Shown in pieces: positions 8,489-19,173 of a DNA stretch of 48,004 nt. Position numbers and translations under genes: made by a program. Positions within the stretch are counted from its first letter, which is position 1. Each line of letters begins with the position of its first letter. Source of the DNA: Klebsiella pneumoniae (GTDB taxonomy: Bacteria > Pseudomonadota > Gammaproteobacteria > Ga0077536); NCBI GenBank assembly GCA_945861225.1, contig CAMATU010000004.1, positions 1 through 48,004 of the forward strand, written 5' to 3'. The notes under the pieces were generated by a model that did no database searches, was not told the DNA's origin, and saw only the letters and a program-made list of their open reading frames with translations.

Positions 8489-8500
8489 TTTGCGCGCTGT

Positions 8501-9958
8501 ATGCTGAGACTGCTGCTCGCGCTGACAGTGGGTGCTCTGCTGCCCTTTGCCTTCGCGCCCTACGGACTTTATCCAATCGCAGTGATTTCCATTGCGGGGT
8601 TATTCGCGCTGTGGCGCACGGTCTCGCCTGGGCGCGCCGCAGTGCTTGGCGGATGTTATGGCCTTGGCATGTTCGGCCATGGCGTGTGGTGGGTGCAGGT
8701 CAGCATTCATCAGTTCGGGTTACCGCTTTATACCTTCTCAGTCTCGATGACTATTTTGTTCGTGCTGATCCTCGCACTTTTCGTGGCGCTCACCGGATAC
8801 GTGGTCACACGTTTACCGGTTCGCTCAGAAAATTTCCGTCTTCTGCTGGTGATGCCAGTAGTTTGGGTCGCCGGCGAAGGGTTGCGCGGCTGGCTCTTCA
8901 CGGGCTTCCCTTGGTTGTTCCTCGGCTATAGCCAAACCGATTCGTGGTTGGCCGGCTATGCGCCACTCGCCGGGGCCCTCGGCACCAGCCTCGCAGTAAC
9001 GCTTCTCGCGGCATGCCTGGTGTGGGGGTGGGAACGCCGAGTCAGCGCCGGCCTCGCGATAATCGCGATTGTCGGCGGCGGCTGGGGTGCGACGCTGATC
9101 CCGTGGACCGCCCCCGAAGGGAAGCCGCAGGTGGTCGCGCTGGTGCAGGGCGCGGTGCCACAGTCGATCAAGTGGCGTGCTGAATTTAAGGGGCGCACCT
9201 TGGATCTTTACACCAGTTTAAGTGCGCCGCAGTGGGGCGCCGACCTGGTGTTATGGCCCGAAACTGCGGTACCCGCGTTCCCCGACGAGATGCCGGAGAG
9301 CCTTAAGCGCCTCGGCGAGCTCGCGACCCAGCACGGCACGGCACTGGTAGTCGGAATTCCGAGTGGTGATCGCCTGCATGGGCCTTATTTCAACAGCGTG
9401 ATGCTTTTGAATGCGCCTGATCAGCGTTACGACAAATACCATCTGGTGCCGTTCGGCGAGTATCTGCCCTTTGATCGCTGGCTGCGCCCGTTGCTCGATT
9501 GGCTGTCGATCCCGATGTCGAGCTTCTCGCCCGGCCCACTCACGCAACCACCGTTGCGCGCCGGCGCGCTGCGCTTGGGCGTGTCGATTTGTTACGAAGA
9601 CGCCTATGCGAGCGAAGTCATTAAGTCGTTACCCGACGCCAACCTCTTGGTGAATGTGAGTGATGACTCTTGGTTTGGCGATACGATCGCACCGCACCAA
9701 CATTTGCAGATATCACGGATGCGGGCACTCGAAAGTGGTCGCTACTTGCTGCGTGCCACCAACACCGGTATCTCGGCGATTATCAATGAGCGCGGCAAAG
9801 TCCTCGCCCGTTCGCCTCAATTCAAAACCTTCGTGTTGACCGGCCAGGCGATTATGCGCACGGGGGCGACTCCATTTGTGCGCTGGGGCCATGCACCGCT
9901 GTACGGGTTAATCGTGGTGGCATTACTCGCGGCGTGCTGGCCGCCGCGGCGCGCTTAA
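8501..9958 (+). CDS. lnt: Apolipoprotein N-acyltransferase
   Basis: Lnt is the inner-membrane enzyme that adds the third acyl chain to the N-terminal Cys of lipoproteins. The first roughly 195 residues form several hydrophobic helices. The periplasmic nitrilase-fold domain carries the catalytic triad: Glu254 in LWPETAVP, Lys312 in YDKYHLVPFGEYLPF and Cys364 in SICYEDAY. A final membrane helix ends near the C-terminus. The length of 485 is slightly shorter than the E. coli enzyme. It is the last gene of the miaB operon; a palindromic repeat follows. Confidence 0.96.
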   Translation: MLRLLLALTVGALLPFAFAPYGLYPIAVISIAGLFALWRTVSPGRAAVLGGCYGLGMFGHGVWWVQVSIHQFGLPLYTFSVSMTILFVLILALFVALTGYVVTRLPVRSENFRLLLVMPVVWVAGEGLRGWLFTGFPWLFLGYSQTDSWLAGYAPLAGALGTSLAVTLLAACLVWGWERRVSAGLAIIAIVGGGWGATLIPWTAPEGKPQVVALVQGAVPQSIKWRAEFKGRTLDLYTSLSAPQWGADLVLWPETAVPAFPDEMPESLKRLGELATQHGTALVVGIPSGDRLHGPYFNSVMLLNAPDQRYDKYHLVPFGEYLPFDRWLRPLLDWLSIPMSSFSPGPLTQPPLRAGALRLGVSICYEDAYASEVIKSLPDANLLVNVSDDSWFGDTIAPHQHLQISRMRALESGRYLLRATNTGISAIINERGKVLARSPQFKTFVLTGQAIMRTGATPFVRWGHAPLYGLIVVALLAACWPPRRA

Positions 9959-9985
9959 TAGTAACTAACAGGTAACGAGTATTGC

Positions 9986-10175
9986 ATAGGGCGGAAAAGC
10001 GCAGCGCCTTCCGCCGCATTCCCGCGTCAGATTCCGTCATCCCGGGCGAAGACCCGGGATCCAGGGGCGCTTGATGTTCAGTATGGATCCCGGATAACGG
10101 CTTCGCCGTTGCCGGAATGACGGGGTTTGGGAGATGGTCAAGTACGGCGGAAGGCGCTGCGCTTTTCCGCCCTAT
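9986..10175. repeat. Nested palindromic intergenic element (REP/MITE-like)
   Basis: A perfect 31-bp inverted repeat bounds the element: 9986-10016, beginning ATAGGGCGGAAAAGCGCAGC, and its complement at 10145-10175. Each arm is itself partly self-complementary (GCGGAA...TTCCGC), as in REP sequences. Inside is a second imperfect inverted pair: CGTCATCCCGGGCGAAG through CCCGGGATCCA (about 10036-10062) opposite TGGATCCCGG through CCGGAATGACG (about 10084-10122). It lies between the convergent ends of lnt and hemE. A transcript from either strand would fold strongly, so it may serve as a bidirectional transcript end. No coding capacity or target-site duplication is evident. Confidence 0.85.
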
Positions 10176-10198
10176 AGGATACAGGGAGGGGTGCAGCC

Positions 10199-11227
10199 TC
10201 AGCGCGCAGATTGACTATGCACGCGCGCCACCATCGCTGCTACATGTTCGGGATCGATATCTGGCGTGATGCCATGGCCGAGATTAAATATATGACCGCT
10301 CCCGCTGCCAAACGCGGCCAGCACTTTATCTACTTCCTGCTCAATGACTGGAATTGGCGCACGCAGAATGGCCGGATCTAGATTGCCCTGCAGAGCGACG
10401 AGATCACCCACCCGTTGGCGCGCGTTCCCGAGATCGACACTCCAATCGACACCAACTCCCGAACAGCCGCTGGCCGCAATTTTCTCGAGCCACTGGCCAC
10501 CGCCCTTGGTGAACAGAATGCTCGGCGTGCCGGGCGTAAGATCGCGCACAATCCGCTGCATCGGCGCGAGTGAGTAGCGCTGGTACGCATCCGAAGTGAG
10601 CACACCGCCCCAGGTATCGAACACCATCACCGCATCCACTCCCGCCGCAATCTGCGCATTGAGATACTGCGTGACGGCCTTGGTCAGCAAGTTGAGCAGC
10701 GAATCAAGCGCCTCCGGCGCGCCATACAGCCAGGCTTTGGCGCGCTTGAACTCGCGATCACTAGCGCCTTCAATCATGTAGGTAGCCAAAGTCCAGGGGC
10801 TGCCCGCGAAACCGATTAAGGGCACTCGTGCGCCGAGTTCTCGCTTGATTAAACGCACCGCATCGGTGACATAGCGAAGCTCAGACTCGGGATCGGGCAC
10901 GCCGAGCCGCGCCACCGCAGCAGGATCGTGCAGCGGATGTTTGAAGCGCGGCCCGATCCCCTCATCGATCGTCAAACCCAGTCCCATCGCATCGGGGATG
11001 GTCAGAATGTCAGAGAACAAGATCGCGGCATCTAACGGAAAACGCGCGAGCGGCTGCAAGGTCACTTCGCAGGCGAGCTCGGGCGTTTTACACAGACGGA
11101 GAAAGTCACCGGCGCGCGCGCGCGTGGCGCGATATTCAGGCAGATAACGGCCCGCCTGACGCATTAACCAGACTGGCGTGCAATCGGTCGCTTCGCGCTT
11201 GAGCGCGCGCAGAAAGCGCGCGGACAT
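10199..11227 (-). CDS. hemE: Uroporphyrinogen decarboxylase
   Basis: HemE decarboxylates the four acetate side chains of uroporphyrinogen III to give coproporphyrinogen III in heme synthesis. The 342-residue protein has the N-terminal signature [16 protein letters not shown], the [17 protein letters not shown] block with the catalytic Asp, [16 protein letters not shown], and the C-terminal [19 protein letters not shown] 11227 is the chosen start; the frame could be extended five codons to a TTG at 11242. It lies last in the gltB-gltD-hemE stretch, 28 nt after gltD. Confidence 0.96.
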   Translation of the reverse strand: MSARFLRALKREATDCTPVWLMRQAGRYLPEYRATRARAGDFLRLCKTPELACEVTLQPLARFPLDAAILFSDILTIPDAMGLGLTIDEGIGPRFKHPLHDPAAVARLGVPDPESELRYVTDAVRLIKRELGARVPLIGFAGSPWTLATYMIEGASDREFKRAKAWLYGAPEALDSLLNLLTKAVTQYLNAQIAAGVDAVMVFDTWGGVLTSDAYQRYSLAPMQRIVRDLTPGTPSILFTKGGGQWLEKIAASGCSGVGVDWSVDLGNARQRVGDLVALQGNLDPAILRAPIPVIEQEVDKVLAAFGSGSGHIFNLGHGITPDIDPEHVAAMVARVHSQSAR

Positions 11228-11255
11228 GGATGTAGTTTCCAAATTTCCGACCGGT

Positions 11256-12701
11256 TCAGGGCAGCGGTGCGGGCAAGTGGCTCTCGCCCATCAAGAATTG
11301 ATCGATGCCACGCGCAGCCGATCGGCCTTCCGCGATTGCCCAGACGATGAGCGATTGACCGCGCTGCATGTCACCCGCTGTGAATACGCCCGAGACCGAG
11401 GTCATCCAGTTCGGATCGCGCCACACATTGCCGCGCTCAGTCAGCTTCACGTTCAACTGATCTAGAAGCGGGCGCTCGGGGCCCACGAAGCCCATCGCGA
11501 GCAACGCGAGATCGCAGGGGATCTCGCGCAGCGAACCGGTGACTTCCTCAAATACCATCCGACCATCGCGAGTCGTCATTTCCACATCGACCAGTTCCAA
11601 CGCACGAACTCGTCCCTGTCCATCGTCTAAGAAACGTTTGGTCGAGACCGCGAACAAGCGGTCACCGCCTTCTTCATGGGCGGAGGCCGTGCGATAAATG
11701 CGCGGCCATTCGGGCCAGGGATTATCCGCCGTGCGCGCACCCGGCGGACGCTCCATGATCTCCAGTTGCGCGACATCCTTCGCCTGATGGCGATGGGCAG
11801 TGCCCAGACAATCCGCCCCCGTATCACCGCCACCGATGATCACCACATGTTTATCTTTGGCCGAGATAAATGCGTGTTCTGGGATAAGTTCGCCTTCTAA
11901 GCGGCGATTCTGCGGCGTGAGATATTCCATCGCGAAATGCACGCCCTGGAGTGCGCGTCCCGGCAAGGCTAAATCACGCGCAGCAGTCGCGCCTCCCGCG
12001 AGGAGCACTGCATCGAAGGTAGTTTGCAGCTCGGCCGCCGATATGTTGACGCCAATGTTGGCATTGATTTGGAACTCAACCCCTTCCGCGCGCATCTGCT
12101 CCAGTCGGCGCTCCAACACGCGCTTTTCCATCTTGAATTCCGGGATCCCGTAACGCAGGAGACCACCGATTCGATCATCGCGCTCAAACACCGTGACTCG
12201 GTGCCCCGCACGCCGCAATTGTTGCGCCGCTGCGAGCCCGGCGGGACCAGAGCCAACGACCGCCACACGCTTGCCCGTTTCGCGACGCGGGCGCATGGGG
12301 ACCACCCAACCTTCTTCGAAGGCGCGATCGATAATCGCGAGTTCCACTGCCTTGATGGTGACCGGATTGTCATTGATCCCCAGCACGCACGAGCCTTCGC
12401 ACGGCGCTGGGCACAGGGTGCCGGTGAACTCCGGAAAATTGTTCGTCGCGTGCAGCCGATCAATCGCTTCCCGCCATCGATTGCGATAAACGAGATCATT
12501 CCAATCAGGAATTAAATTGCCAAGCGGGCAGCCTTGGTGACAGAACGGCACGCCGCAATCCATACAGCGCGCGGCCTGCTGATTAAGCGGTTCGTGCGGC
12601 CAGGGTTCCATGACTTGGCGCCAGTCACGCAAACGTTCTGCAACCGGACGATACGGTTGCTTATCGCGCCCGAATTCGAGAAAGCCGGTGATTTTAGCCA
12701 T
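11256..12701 (-). CDS. gltD: Glutamate synthase (NADPH) small subunit
   Basis: GltD is the FAD- and NADPH-binding beta subunit that feeds electrons to GltB. The 481 residues start with a 4Fe-4S-binding N-terminal domain ([17 protein letters not shown] around residues 42-58 and CPAPCEGSC near 97). An FAD-binding fold follows with [15 protein letters not shown] (about 149-163) and the NADPH fold near [15 protein letters not shown]. The C-terminal [17 protein letters not shown] is the conserved FAD contact of this family. It overlaps the end of gltB by 8 nt, implying translational coupling. Confidence 0.96.
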   Translation of the reverse strand: MAKITGFLEFGRDKQPYRPVAERLRDWRQVMEPWPHEPLNQQAARCMDCGVPFCHQGCPLGNLIPDWNDLVYRNRWREAIDRLHATNNFPEFTGTLCPAPCEGSCVLGINDNPVTIKAVELAIIDRAFEEGWVVPMRPRRETGKRVAVVGSGPAGLAAAQQLRRAGHRVTVFERDDRIGGLLRYGIPEFKMEKRVLERRLEQMRAEGVEFQINANIGVNISAAELQTTFDAVLLAGGATAARDLALPGRALQGVHFAMEYLTPQNRRLEGELIPEHAFISAKDKHVVIIGGGDTGADCLGTAHRHQAKDVAQLEIMERPPGARTADNPWPEWPRIYRTASAHEEGGDRLFAVSTKRFLDDGQGRVRALELVDVEMTTRDGRMVFEEVTGSLREIPCDLALLAMGFVGPERPLLDQLNVKLTERGNVWRDPNWMTSVSGVFTAGDMQRGQSLIVWAIAEGRSAARGIDQFLMGESHLPAPLP

Positions 12702-15700
12702 GCGCGGCCTCCATCACTGCCTGATCTTCCGGGATTCCGGTCTGCCGCGCGTGCGCGATCGCGGCCAGCACTAATTTGTAATCTCGCGGCATCACTTTCA
12801 CGAAATGCTGGCGGGAGGTAGCCCACGTTTGCAGAATGTGCGTCGCCACTGTGCTTGCGGTATAGCGCGCGTGGCCGGTCAGTAGCCGCACCACGGCGGC
12901 TTCGTCTTCGGGCGCTTCTATTCGTTCGAGATCCACCATTTCCGTGTTGCACAGACGCGAGAATTTATCATTGGGATCGAACACGTAAGCCACGCCGCCC
13001 GACATGCCGGCCGCGAAATTGCGCCCGGTGCGGCCGATAATAATGACCCGGCCACCGGTCATGTACTCACACCCATGATCCCCAACCCCTTCGACCACCG
13101 CCTCCGCGCCACTGTTCCGCACTGCGAAGCGTTCTCCCGCGACCCCTCTGAAATACGCCTCACCCGCTGTCGCACCATACAAGGCCACATTGCCGATCAC
13201 GATGTTCTCCTCCGGCACAAAGGTCGCAGTGCGCGGCGGAAACACCATGATCTTGCCGCCCGATAAACCTTTGCCGATGTAGTCATTCGCATCGCCTTCG
13301 AGCGATAACGTAATCCCGCGCGGAATGAAGGCACCAAAGCTTTGGCCAGCCGAGCCGTTGAAATTAATTTTGATAGTGTCGTCCGGCAGACCTTCGCCAC
13401 CAAAACGTGTCGTCACTTCATAGCCGAGTATGGTACCGACCGTACGGTTCACATTACGAATTGGCAAAGTCAATTCAACCGGCGTGCGCTCGCGCAGTGC
13501 CGCCTGGCAAGCGGGCACTAATGTCACGCGATCAAGCGAGCGCTCCAGTCCATGATCCTGGCTGCGGATACACCGGATAGCGGTGTCTGGACCAACTGCT
13601 GGTTGATACAGGATTTTCGAGAAATCGAGTCCTTTGGCTTTCCAGTGGTCAACCGCATTTTCAACGTCAATCCGATTCACCTGACCAATCATCTCATCCA
13701 TTGTGCGGAAGCCGAGTGCGGCCATGTATTCCCGAACTTCTTCCGCGATGAAGCGGAAGAAGTTTTCGACGAACTCCGGCTTGCCGGAGAACTTGGCGCG
13801 CAGGCGCGGATCCTGGGTCGCAATGCCGACCGGACAGGTATTGAGGTGACAAACGCGCATCATGACGCAGCCCATGACGACCAACGGGGCGGTTGCGAAC
13901 CCGTATTCCTCGGCACCGAGCAGTGCGCCGATGATGACATCGCGGCCGGTCTTCATCTGACCATCCACCTGCACCACGATGCGATCTCGTAACTTGTTCT
14001 GCACCAACACCTGTTGCGTCTCGGCTAGACCAAGCTCCCACGGCACGCCCGCGTGTTTGAGTGACGTCACCGGTGATGCACCGGTGCCGCCGTCATAGCC
14101 CGAAATCAGCACGACATCTGAATGCGCCTTCGCCACACCAGCCGCGACCGTGCCGACGCCGACTTCGGCGACCAATTTGACGTGCACCCGCGCGCGAGGA
14201 TTCGCGTTCTTGAGATCGTGAATCAGCTGCGCGAGATCTTCGATCGAGTAGATGTCGTGGTGCGGCGGTGGCGAAATCAGCCCCACGCCAGGTGTCGAAT
14301 AACGTACCTTGGCAATCCACGGGTACACTTTGTGGCCTGGCAGTTGTCCACCCTCGCCCGGCTTTGCGCCCTGCGCCATCTTGATCTGCAGATCGTCCGC
14401 ATTGACCAGGTACTCACTGGTCACCCCAAAGCGGCCAGAAGCCACTTGTTTGATCGCGGAGCGGCGCAAATCGCCATTCGCATCGTGCTTAAAACGACCG
14501 GGATCTTCGCCACCTTCACCCGTATTGGAACGGCCGCCAAGTCGATTCATGGCGATGGCCAAGGTCTCGTGGGCTTCCGCACTGATCGATCCATAGGACA
14601 TCGCGCCCGTATGGAAGCGCTTCAAGATTGCCGCGACCGGTTCGACTTCCTCAAGCGGAACGGAATTCACTGCGGGCTTGAACTTAAACAAGCCGCGCAA
14701 CGTGGCGAGGTGCTCACTCTGGTGGTCTACAGACGCGGTGTATTCCTTGAAGATGCGGTATTGGCCCGCGCGCGTCGAATGCTGCAGCTTGTAGACCGTG
14801 TCAGGATTGAACAGGTGATACTCTCCATCGCGACGCCACTGATATTCGCCACCCCAGTCGAGATCCGGCTTGCCGACCAGGCGTGTGGGAAATGCCGCGT
14901 GGTGGCGCAGACTGATTTCGCGCTCGATCGTCGCCAGTCCAATTCCGCCGATGCGCGATGCGGTATAGGTGAAGTATTGATCGACGAACGCCTTATCGAG
15001 ACCCACTGCTTCAAAGATCTGCGCGCCACGATAGGACTGGATGGTCGAGATACCCATTTTGGACATCACCTTCACCAAGCCCTTGTTCACGGCCTTGAGA
15101 TAGTTGCGGACCGCCGCATCATGTACCGGCTCTGGCGGCTTGCGACCTTTAACTGCTGATTCGTTGATGATGCCCTGCTGAATCATGTCGTAGAGGGTTT
15201 CGAACGCGAGATAGGGATTGATCGCATCCGCGCCATACCCGAGCAAGGTGCAGAAATGATGCACCTCACGCGGTTCCCCAGATTCAATAATGAGACCGAT
15301 CCGCATGCGGCGCCCGTTACGCACCAAGTGATGATGCGTACCGGCAATGGCCAACAGGGAAGGAATTGGCGCCTGTTCGGCGTTCATGCCGCGATCCGAA
15401 ATGATCACAAACGAATAACCCGCATCTACCGCATCATCCACCGCGGCAAACAAACGCGCGAGCGCCGCTGCCAAGCCTGCGCTGCCTTCAGCGATAGGGT
15501 ATAGCGCGGTGATGGTGGTCGCGCTGAACTGCTGGACGGTCACGTGCCGCAGACGCGCGATGTCTTCGTTATTTAGCACCGGCGACATTAACTTAATGCG
15601 GTGGCAACTCTGCGCGGTGGGCGACAACAAATTGCTTTCAGGACCGATCGGCGTCGAGATCTGCGTCACCAGCTCTTCGCGAATGCCGTCCAACGGCGGG

Positions 15701-17307
15701 TTCGTGACCTGCGCAAATAACTGCTTGAAATAATCAAACAGCAGGCGCGGCCGATTCGACAGCACCGCTAACGCGGCGTCGGTGCCCATTGAGCCGAGCG
15801 GCTCCTCGCCTTTCTCAGCCATCGGCTGCATAAGGATGCGCAAATCCTCATGCGTATAGCCATAGGCTTGCTGACGCTGCAGCACCGTGTCGTGAGCCAC
15901 CGTATGCACATGTGCGGGCTTCGTGAGCGTGGCGAGCGGAATATGGTGCGCTTGCAGCCACTCTGCATAGGGATATTGATTGATGTAACGCTGTTTGAGT
16001 TCGGCGTCTTCGATGATCCGGCCCGCCTCGGCATCGATCAGAAAAATGCGCCCGGGATGCAGGCGCTCTTTGATCTCGATATTCTCAGGCAGGAAATCCA
16101 AGACGCCGACTTCGGAGGCCATCACCACCATGCCATCCTTGGTCACATAGTACCGCGACGGGCGCAGCCCATTGCGATCCAGCACGGCGCCGATGATCTT
16201 GCCATCCGTAAACGCGATGGAGGCGGGACCGTCCCAGGGCTCCATCAGGCAGCCGTGATACTCGTAGAACGCCTTGCGCGCCGCATCCATTTGTTCGTGT
16301 GCGCTCCAGGCCTCGGGAATCATCATCAGGATCGCGAGTGGCAGCGGACGCCCGGCCATGTGCAGGAACTCAAGCACCTGATCGAAACTGGCCGAATCTG
16401 AGCTGCCCTCGATCACAATTGGAAACAACTTTTTAAGGTCATCTCCGAAGAGCGAGGACTCGCATAACGCCTCGCGCGCGCGCATCCAGTTAATGTTGCC
16501 GCGCAGGGTGTTTATTTCACCGTTGTGTGCAATGTAGCGAAACGGGTGCGCGAGCGGCCAAGACGGGAAGGTATTGGTCGAAAAACGCTGATGCACCAGG
16601 GCGAGCGCGCTGACCACCAGCGGATCGCAGAGATCCGGGAACTGCGAACCGACCTGCGCTGCATTGAGCATGCCTTTATAGATGAGCACGCGATGCGACA
16701 GGCTGGGCACATAGAACAGCGCCTTTTCGGTGTCCGTGGAATTCCAGATCGCGTGTTCGACCCTTTTGCGAATCACATAGAGCTTGCGCTCAAAGGCCTC
16801 GACGTCGGTCAACCCTGCATTGCGTGCGATAAAAATTTGCTGGAAGGCAGGTTCGCAGGCTTTCGCAGTGGGCCCAATGCTGCTGTCGTCGCTCGGAACC
16901 ACCCGCCAACCGAGCAAGCTTTGGTCTTCTTCCGCGATGATGCGGCCGAATTCCGCGCGACAGAACGCTGCCGCGACAGGATCGTGCGGTAGAAAGACCA
17001 ACCCAGCGCCATATGCCCCAGGTGCCGGCAATTCGAACCCCAACTTGGTGCACTGTTGGCGCAGAAAAGTGTCCGGCATCTGAATCAGAATGCCTGCGCC
17101 ATCGCCCGTGTTGATTTCGCAGCCAGAGGCGCCGCGATGCTCAAGATTTTTCAGAATTGTCAGCGCGCGTTCGATCGTGGTGTGCGATTTACGCCCTTTG
17201 ATATCGACGACAAAACCTACGCCGCAAGAATCGTGCTCGAAGTTGGGATCGTAGAGACCCTCTGCGGGCCGCCCCAATTGCGGAAAGTGGGTATTTGTGG
17301 TCGCCAT
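12694..17307 (-). CDS. gltB: Glutamate synthase (NADPH) large subunit
   Basis: GltB transfers the amide of glutamine to 2-oxoglutarate, giving two glutamates. The 1537-residue protein has the class II amidotransferase domain after a short propeptide; the nucleophile is Cys28 in EHDSCGVGF. The central domain and FMN-binding synthase domain follow, with [12 protein letters not shown] and [11 protein letters not shown] near residues 985-1105. The 3Fe-4S ligands are in [13 protein letters not shown] (around residues 1160-1175). The GXGXG beta-helix comes at the C-terminus. The start ATG 17307 has an AGGTAG ribosome binding site about 8 nt upstream and a probable promoter further back. Confidence 0.97.
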   Translation of the reverse strand: MATTNTHFPQLGRPAEGLYDPNFEHDSCGVGFVVDIKGRKSHTTIERALTILKNLEHRGASGCEINTGDGAGILIQMPDTFLRQQCTKLGFELPAPGAYGAGLVFLPHDPVAAAFCRAEFGRIIAEEDQSLLGWRVVPSDDSSIGPTAKACEPAFQQIFIARNAGLTDVEAFERKLYVIRKRVEHAIWNSTDTEKALFYVPSLSHRVLIYKGMLNAAQVGSQFPDLCDPLVVSALALVHQRFSTNTFPSWPLAHPFRYIAHNGEINTLRGNINWMRAREALCESSLFGDDLKKLFPIVIEGSSDSASFDQVLEFLHMAGRPLPLAILMMIPEAWSAHEQMDAARKAFYEYHGCLMEPWDGPASIAFTDGKIIGAVLDRNGLRPSRYYVTKDGMVVMASEVGVLDFLPENIEIKERLHPGRIFLIDAEAGRIIEDAELKQRYINQYPYAEWLQAHHIPLATLTKPAHVHTVAHDTVLQRQQAYGYTHEDLRILMQPMAEKGEEPLGSMGTDAALAVLSNRPRLLFDYFKQLFAQVTNPPLDGIREELVTQISTPIGPESNLLSPTAQSCHRIKLMSPVLNNEDIARLRHVTVQQFSATTITALYPIAEGSAGLAAALARLFAAVDDAVDAGYSFVIISDRGMNAEQAPIPSLLAIAGTHHHLVRNGRRMRIGLIIESGEPREVHHFCTLLGYGADAINPYLAFETLYDMIQQGIINESAVKGRKPPEPVHDAAVRNYLKAVNKGLVKVMSKMGISTIQSYRGAQIFEAVGLDKAFVDQYFTYTASRIGGIGLATIEREISLRHHAAFPTRLVGKPDLDWGGEYQWRRDGEYHLFNPDTVYKLQHSTRAGQYRIFKEYTASVDHQSEHLATLRGLFKFKPAVNSVPLEEVEPVAAILKRFHTGAMSYGSISAEAHETLAIAMNRLGGRSNTGEGGEDPGRFKHDANGDLRRSAIKQVASGRFGVTSEYLVNADDLQIKMAQGAKPGEGGQLPGHKVYPWIAKVRYSTPGVGLISPPPHHDIYSIEDLAQLIHDLKNANPRARVHVKLVAEVGVGTVAAGVAKAHSDVVLISGYDGGTGASPVTSLKHAGVPWELGLAETQQVLVQNKLRDRIVVQVDGQMKTGRDVIIGALLGAEEYGFATAPLVVMGCVMMRVCHLNTCPVGIATQDPRLRAKFSGKPEFVENFFRFIAEEVREYMAALGFRTMDEMIGQVNRIDVENAVDHWKAKGLDFSKILYQPAVGPDTAIRCIRSQDHGLERSLDRVTLVPACQAALRERTPVELTLPIRNVNRTVGTILGYEVTTRFGGEGLPDDTIKINFNGSAGQSFGAFIPRGITLSLEGDANDYIGKGLSGGKIMVFPPRTATFVPEENIVIGNVALYGATAGEAYFRGVAGERFAVRNSGAEAVVEGVGDHGCEYMTGGRVIIIGRTGRNFAAGMSGGVAYVFDPNDKFSRLCNTEMVDLERIEAPEDEAAVVRLLTGHARYTASTVATHILQTWATSRQHFVKVMPRDYKLVLAAIAHARQTGIPEDQAVMEAAHG

Positions 17308-17436
17308 GCTTGCTACCTGTTTTCAGGGACTCGGCTCCAGCATCGACTGCAAGAATCAGTCCCGTTTACAACATCAGTCTTGAACGCGGGCCGGATACGC
17401 CCGATGTGATCCCACAGCAGGGACAAAAGGACGGCG

Positions 17437-17466
17437 ATTATAGCGTCGCCTCGCGCAGGGTGTCAT
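17437..17466 (-). promoter_or_regulatory. Probable sigma70 promoter of gltB-gltD-hemE
   Basis: On the minus strand, ATGACA at 17461-17466 (5 of 6 to consensus -35) and a perfect -10 TATAAT at 17437-17442 are separated by 18 nt. Transcription would begin near 17430, leaving a leader of about 120 nt before the gltB ATG. I saw no recognisable riboswitch in the leader. The promoter lies just past the damX stop, so GOGAT genes can be expressed independently of the upstream cluster. Confidence 0.65.
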
Positions 17467-17484
17467 CCAGGCCCCGGGCCGGGA

Positions 17485-19173
17485 CTATTGGACGGCGTTG
17501 CGCAGGCTGCCGATCGACCTGGCCCAGGGTTTGGTATCGCGCAGAGACGACGGCAAGCGACTCATTGCAGTGATCGCTGCCGCGCGGTTCGGATAGTACC
17601 CGTAGACCACCACATACCAGGATTTGCCATTGAGCGAGCCCGTTAAGATCGCGCTCTGCTTGGTGATCCCATGTTGATTGCGATAGCGCTCGGCAGCACT
17701 ACGTTCGTGCACGCCAAAGAGTTGCAGGGTATGCGCGTTGGCCGGCTGTTTGCGCAGCCAGTCAGCCGAAAAATTACTGACCACTGGTCCTGCCGGGCTG
17801 GCGGTGCGTGGCGTTTGGACACGCGGCGGCGACTGTGAGGCGCCAACCTTCGGTGCGACAGGGGGTTGGGTTAGAGGCGCAAGCACCTTTTCCGTGCGCG
17901 CTTTCCTGCTAGGTTGGCTAACCGCTGGCGGCTCGCGTGTGGCCGGCGAAGTCACCGTCGGCGGGATCTCCAACGGTCCTTCCGAGTCGCGCTGTACTGG
18001 CAACGTAGGGGGCGAAGTCACCGCCACTGACGGGGCAATCTCTGAGGGGACCACCGGCACCGGCGGCGGATTGGGTGTACTCGGAACAGGCGCCGCAATT
18101 AACTCACCCGCCACGGCTTCTTCCGCGGGCCCCTCAGAATTCACTGGCGGCGGCACGTCTAACTCGCTTTCCAGTGGTAAGGGCTCGGTAGGCGGCAGAC
18201 TTTCCAGCGCCGGCTCCGGCGGCTCGAGGGCTGGTGATGGCTCTAAAGCGACGGTCTCAGTCTGCGTAGAAGACGGCACCAGCGGATTGCGCGTCGCGAA
18301 CCAGGCGCCAACCCCGATTGCCGTGGCCGCCAGGATGCCGAAAATCAGGTTGACGTGCGCTCGCGAGAGTCCGTTGGTGCTGCGGCGTGTCACCTTCCGC
18401 GCCGCCGGCGCTGCGATGCCCGCGACATGCTGGCGGGCCAGGGTCACCACCTTGCCCACCAGGCCGCCAGCAGCGGCCGCAATGCGCGCATAGTCGCTGA
18501 CCGAAAAATAATCGGCCGCGTTAAGTTCCGCACTTTGCATGCGTTGCTCGATCAAGGCCTGCACCTGGGAATCCACCAAGCGCGGAATCTCGACCACATG
18601 TACTAAGCCATGCTGTGGATGGGCACGTTGCAAGGTTTCGAGCAGCGCTGACTGATCTAAATCCGCCGCCAACAAGACTCGGAGTTCCGCGTACTGATCC
18701 TCCGCGTGGGCGAGCTTGACTACCAACGTCGCGGTTTCCGGGCTGAGTTGCTCGGCATCATCGACCAGCAACACAACGACCTTACCCGCCCGTTCGAGTA
18801 CGGCTATCCGTTGCCGTACCTGGTCGCTGGAAACCGACTCCTCCGGCGCTTCCGGCGCGACGTCCAATTCCTGCGCGAGCAGCGCGAGCAAGCCGTCGCC
18901 CGTTAGGCCAGACCCGGCGTGAATTCGAATCGGAAACCAGCTGGCACGTTGGGCGGCCGTAAAATAATTCAGCAACGTCGACTTTCCGCTATCAATGCGG
19001 CCACTGAGCACAATGATCTGCCGCCCAAACTCAATCAGATGCTCGATGAGATCGAGGCGTTGTTGCAAAGTCGGGTTCAGATAAACGCCGCGCGGGCCGC
19101 TGTCGCGGGCGAACGCGCGCGCCTCCGGCGCATCCAATGTTTCTCTTCCGCTCTCGGTGGGATCAACACTCAT
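17485..19173 (-). CDS. damX: DamX-like cell-division protein: AAA ATPase plus SPOR domain
   Basis: This protein is predicted to be anchored in the inner membrane and to bind denuded septal peptidoglycan through a C-terminal SPOR domain. From ATG 19173 it is 562 residues. The N-terminal cytoplasmic ExeA/AAA-type ATPase has Walker A GRIDSGKST (about 58-66) and Walker B VVVLLVDDAEQL (about 131-142). One membrane helix (about 273-294) follows, then a long Pro/Glu-rich periplasmic linker, then the SPOR domain in the last 75 residues (LQLFGVHERSAAERYR...). ATG 19173 has a strong AGGGGAAG site and overlaps the dgt end by 11 nt; an in-frame ATG at 19203 lacks such a site. Its position after aroB matches damX in other gammaproteobacteria. 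Confidence 0.88.
   Translation of the reverse strand: MSVDPTESGRETLDAPEARAFARDSGPRGVYLNPTLQQRLDLIEHLIEFGRQIIVLSGRIDSGKSTLLNYFTAAQRASWFPIRIHAGSGLTGDGLLALLAQELDVAPEAPEESVSSDQVRQRIAVLERAGKVVVLLVDDAEQLSPETATLVVKLAHAEDQYAELRVLLAADLDQSALLETLQRAHPQHGLVHVVEIPRLVDSQVQALIEQRMQSAELNAADYFSVSDYARIAAAAGGLVGKVVTLARQHVAGIAAPAARKVTRRSTNGLSRAHVNLIFGILAATAIGVGAWFATRNPLVPSSTQTETVALEPSPALEPPEPALESLPPTEPLPLESELDVPPPVNSEGPAEEAVAGELIAAPVPSTPNPPPVPVVPSEIAPSVAVTSPPTLPVQRDSEGPLEIPPTVTSPATREPPAVSQPSRKARTEKVLAPLTQPPVAPKVGASQSPPRVQTPRTASPAGPVVSNFSADWLRKQPANAHTLQLFGVHERSAAERYRNQHGITKQSAILTGSLNGKSWYVVVYGYYPNRAAAITAMSRLPSSLRDTKPWARSIGSLRNAVQ

Noticed and set aside
14122..15159. 345-residue plus-strand frame inside gltB
   Set aside because: Antisense shadow of the highly conserved FMN/synthase region of GltB; no domain or ribosome binding site.
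17738..18493. 251-residue Gly/Ser/Thr-rich plus-strand frame inside damX
   Set aside because: It is the complement of the Pro/Glu-rich linker of the SPOR protein, whose low complexity produces a repetitive antisense frame.
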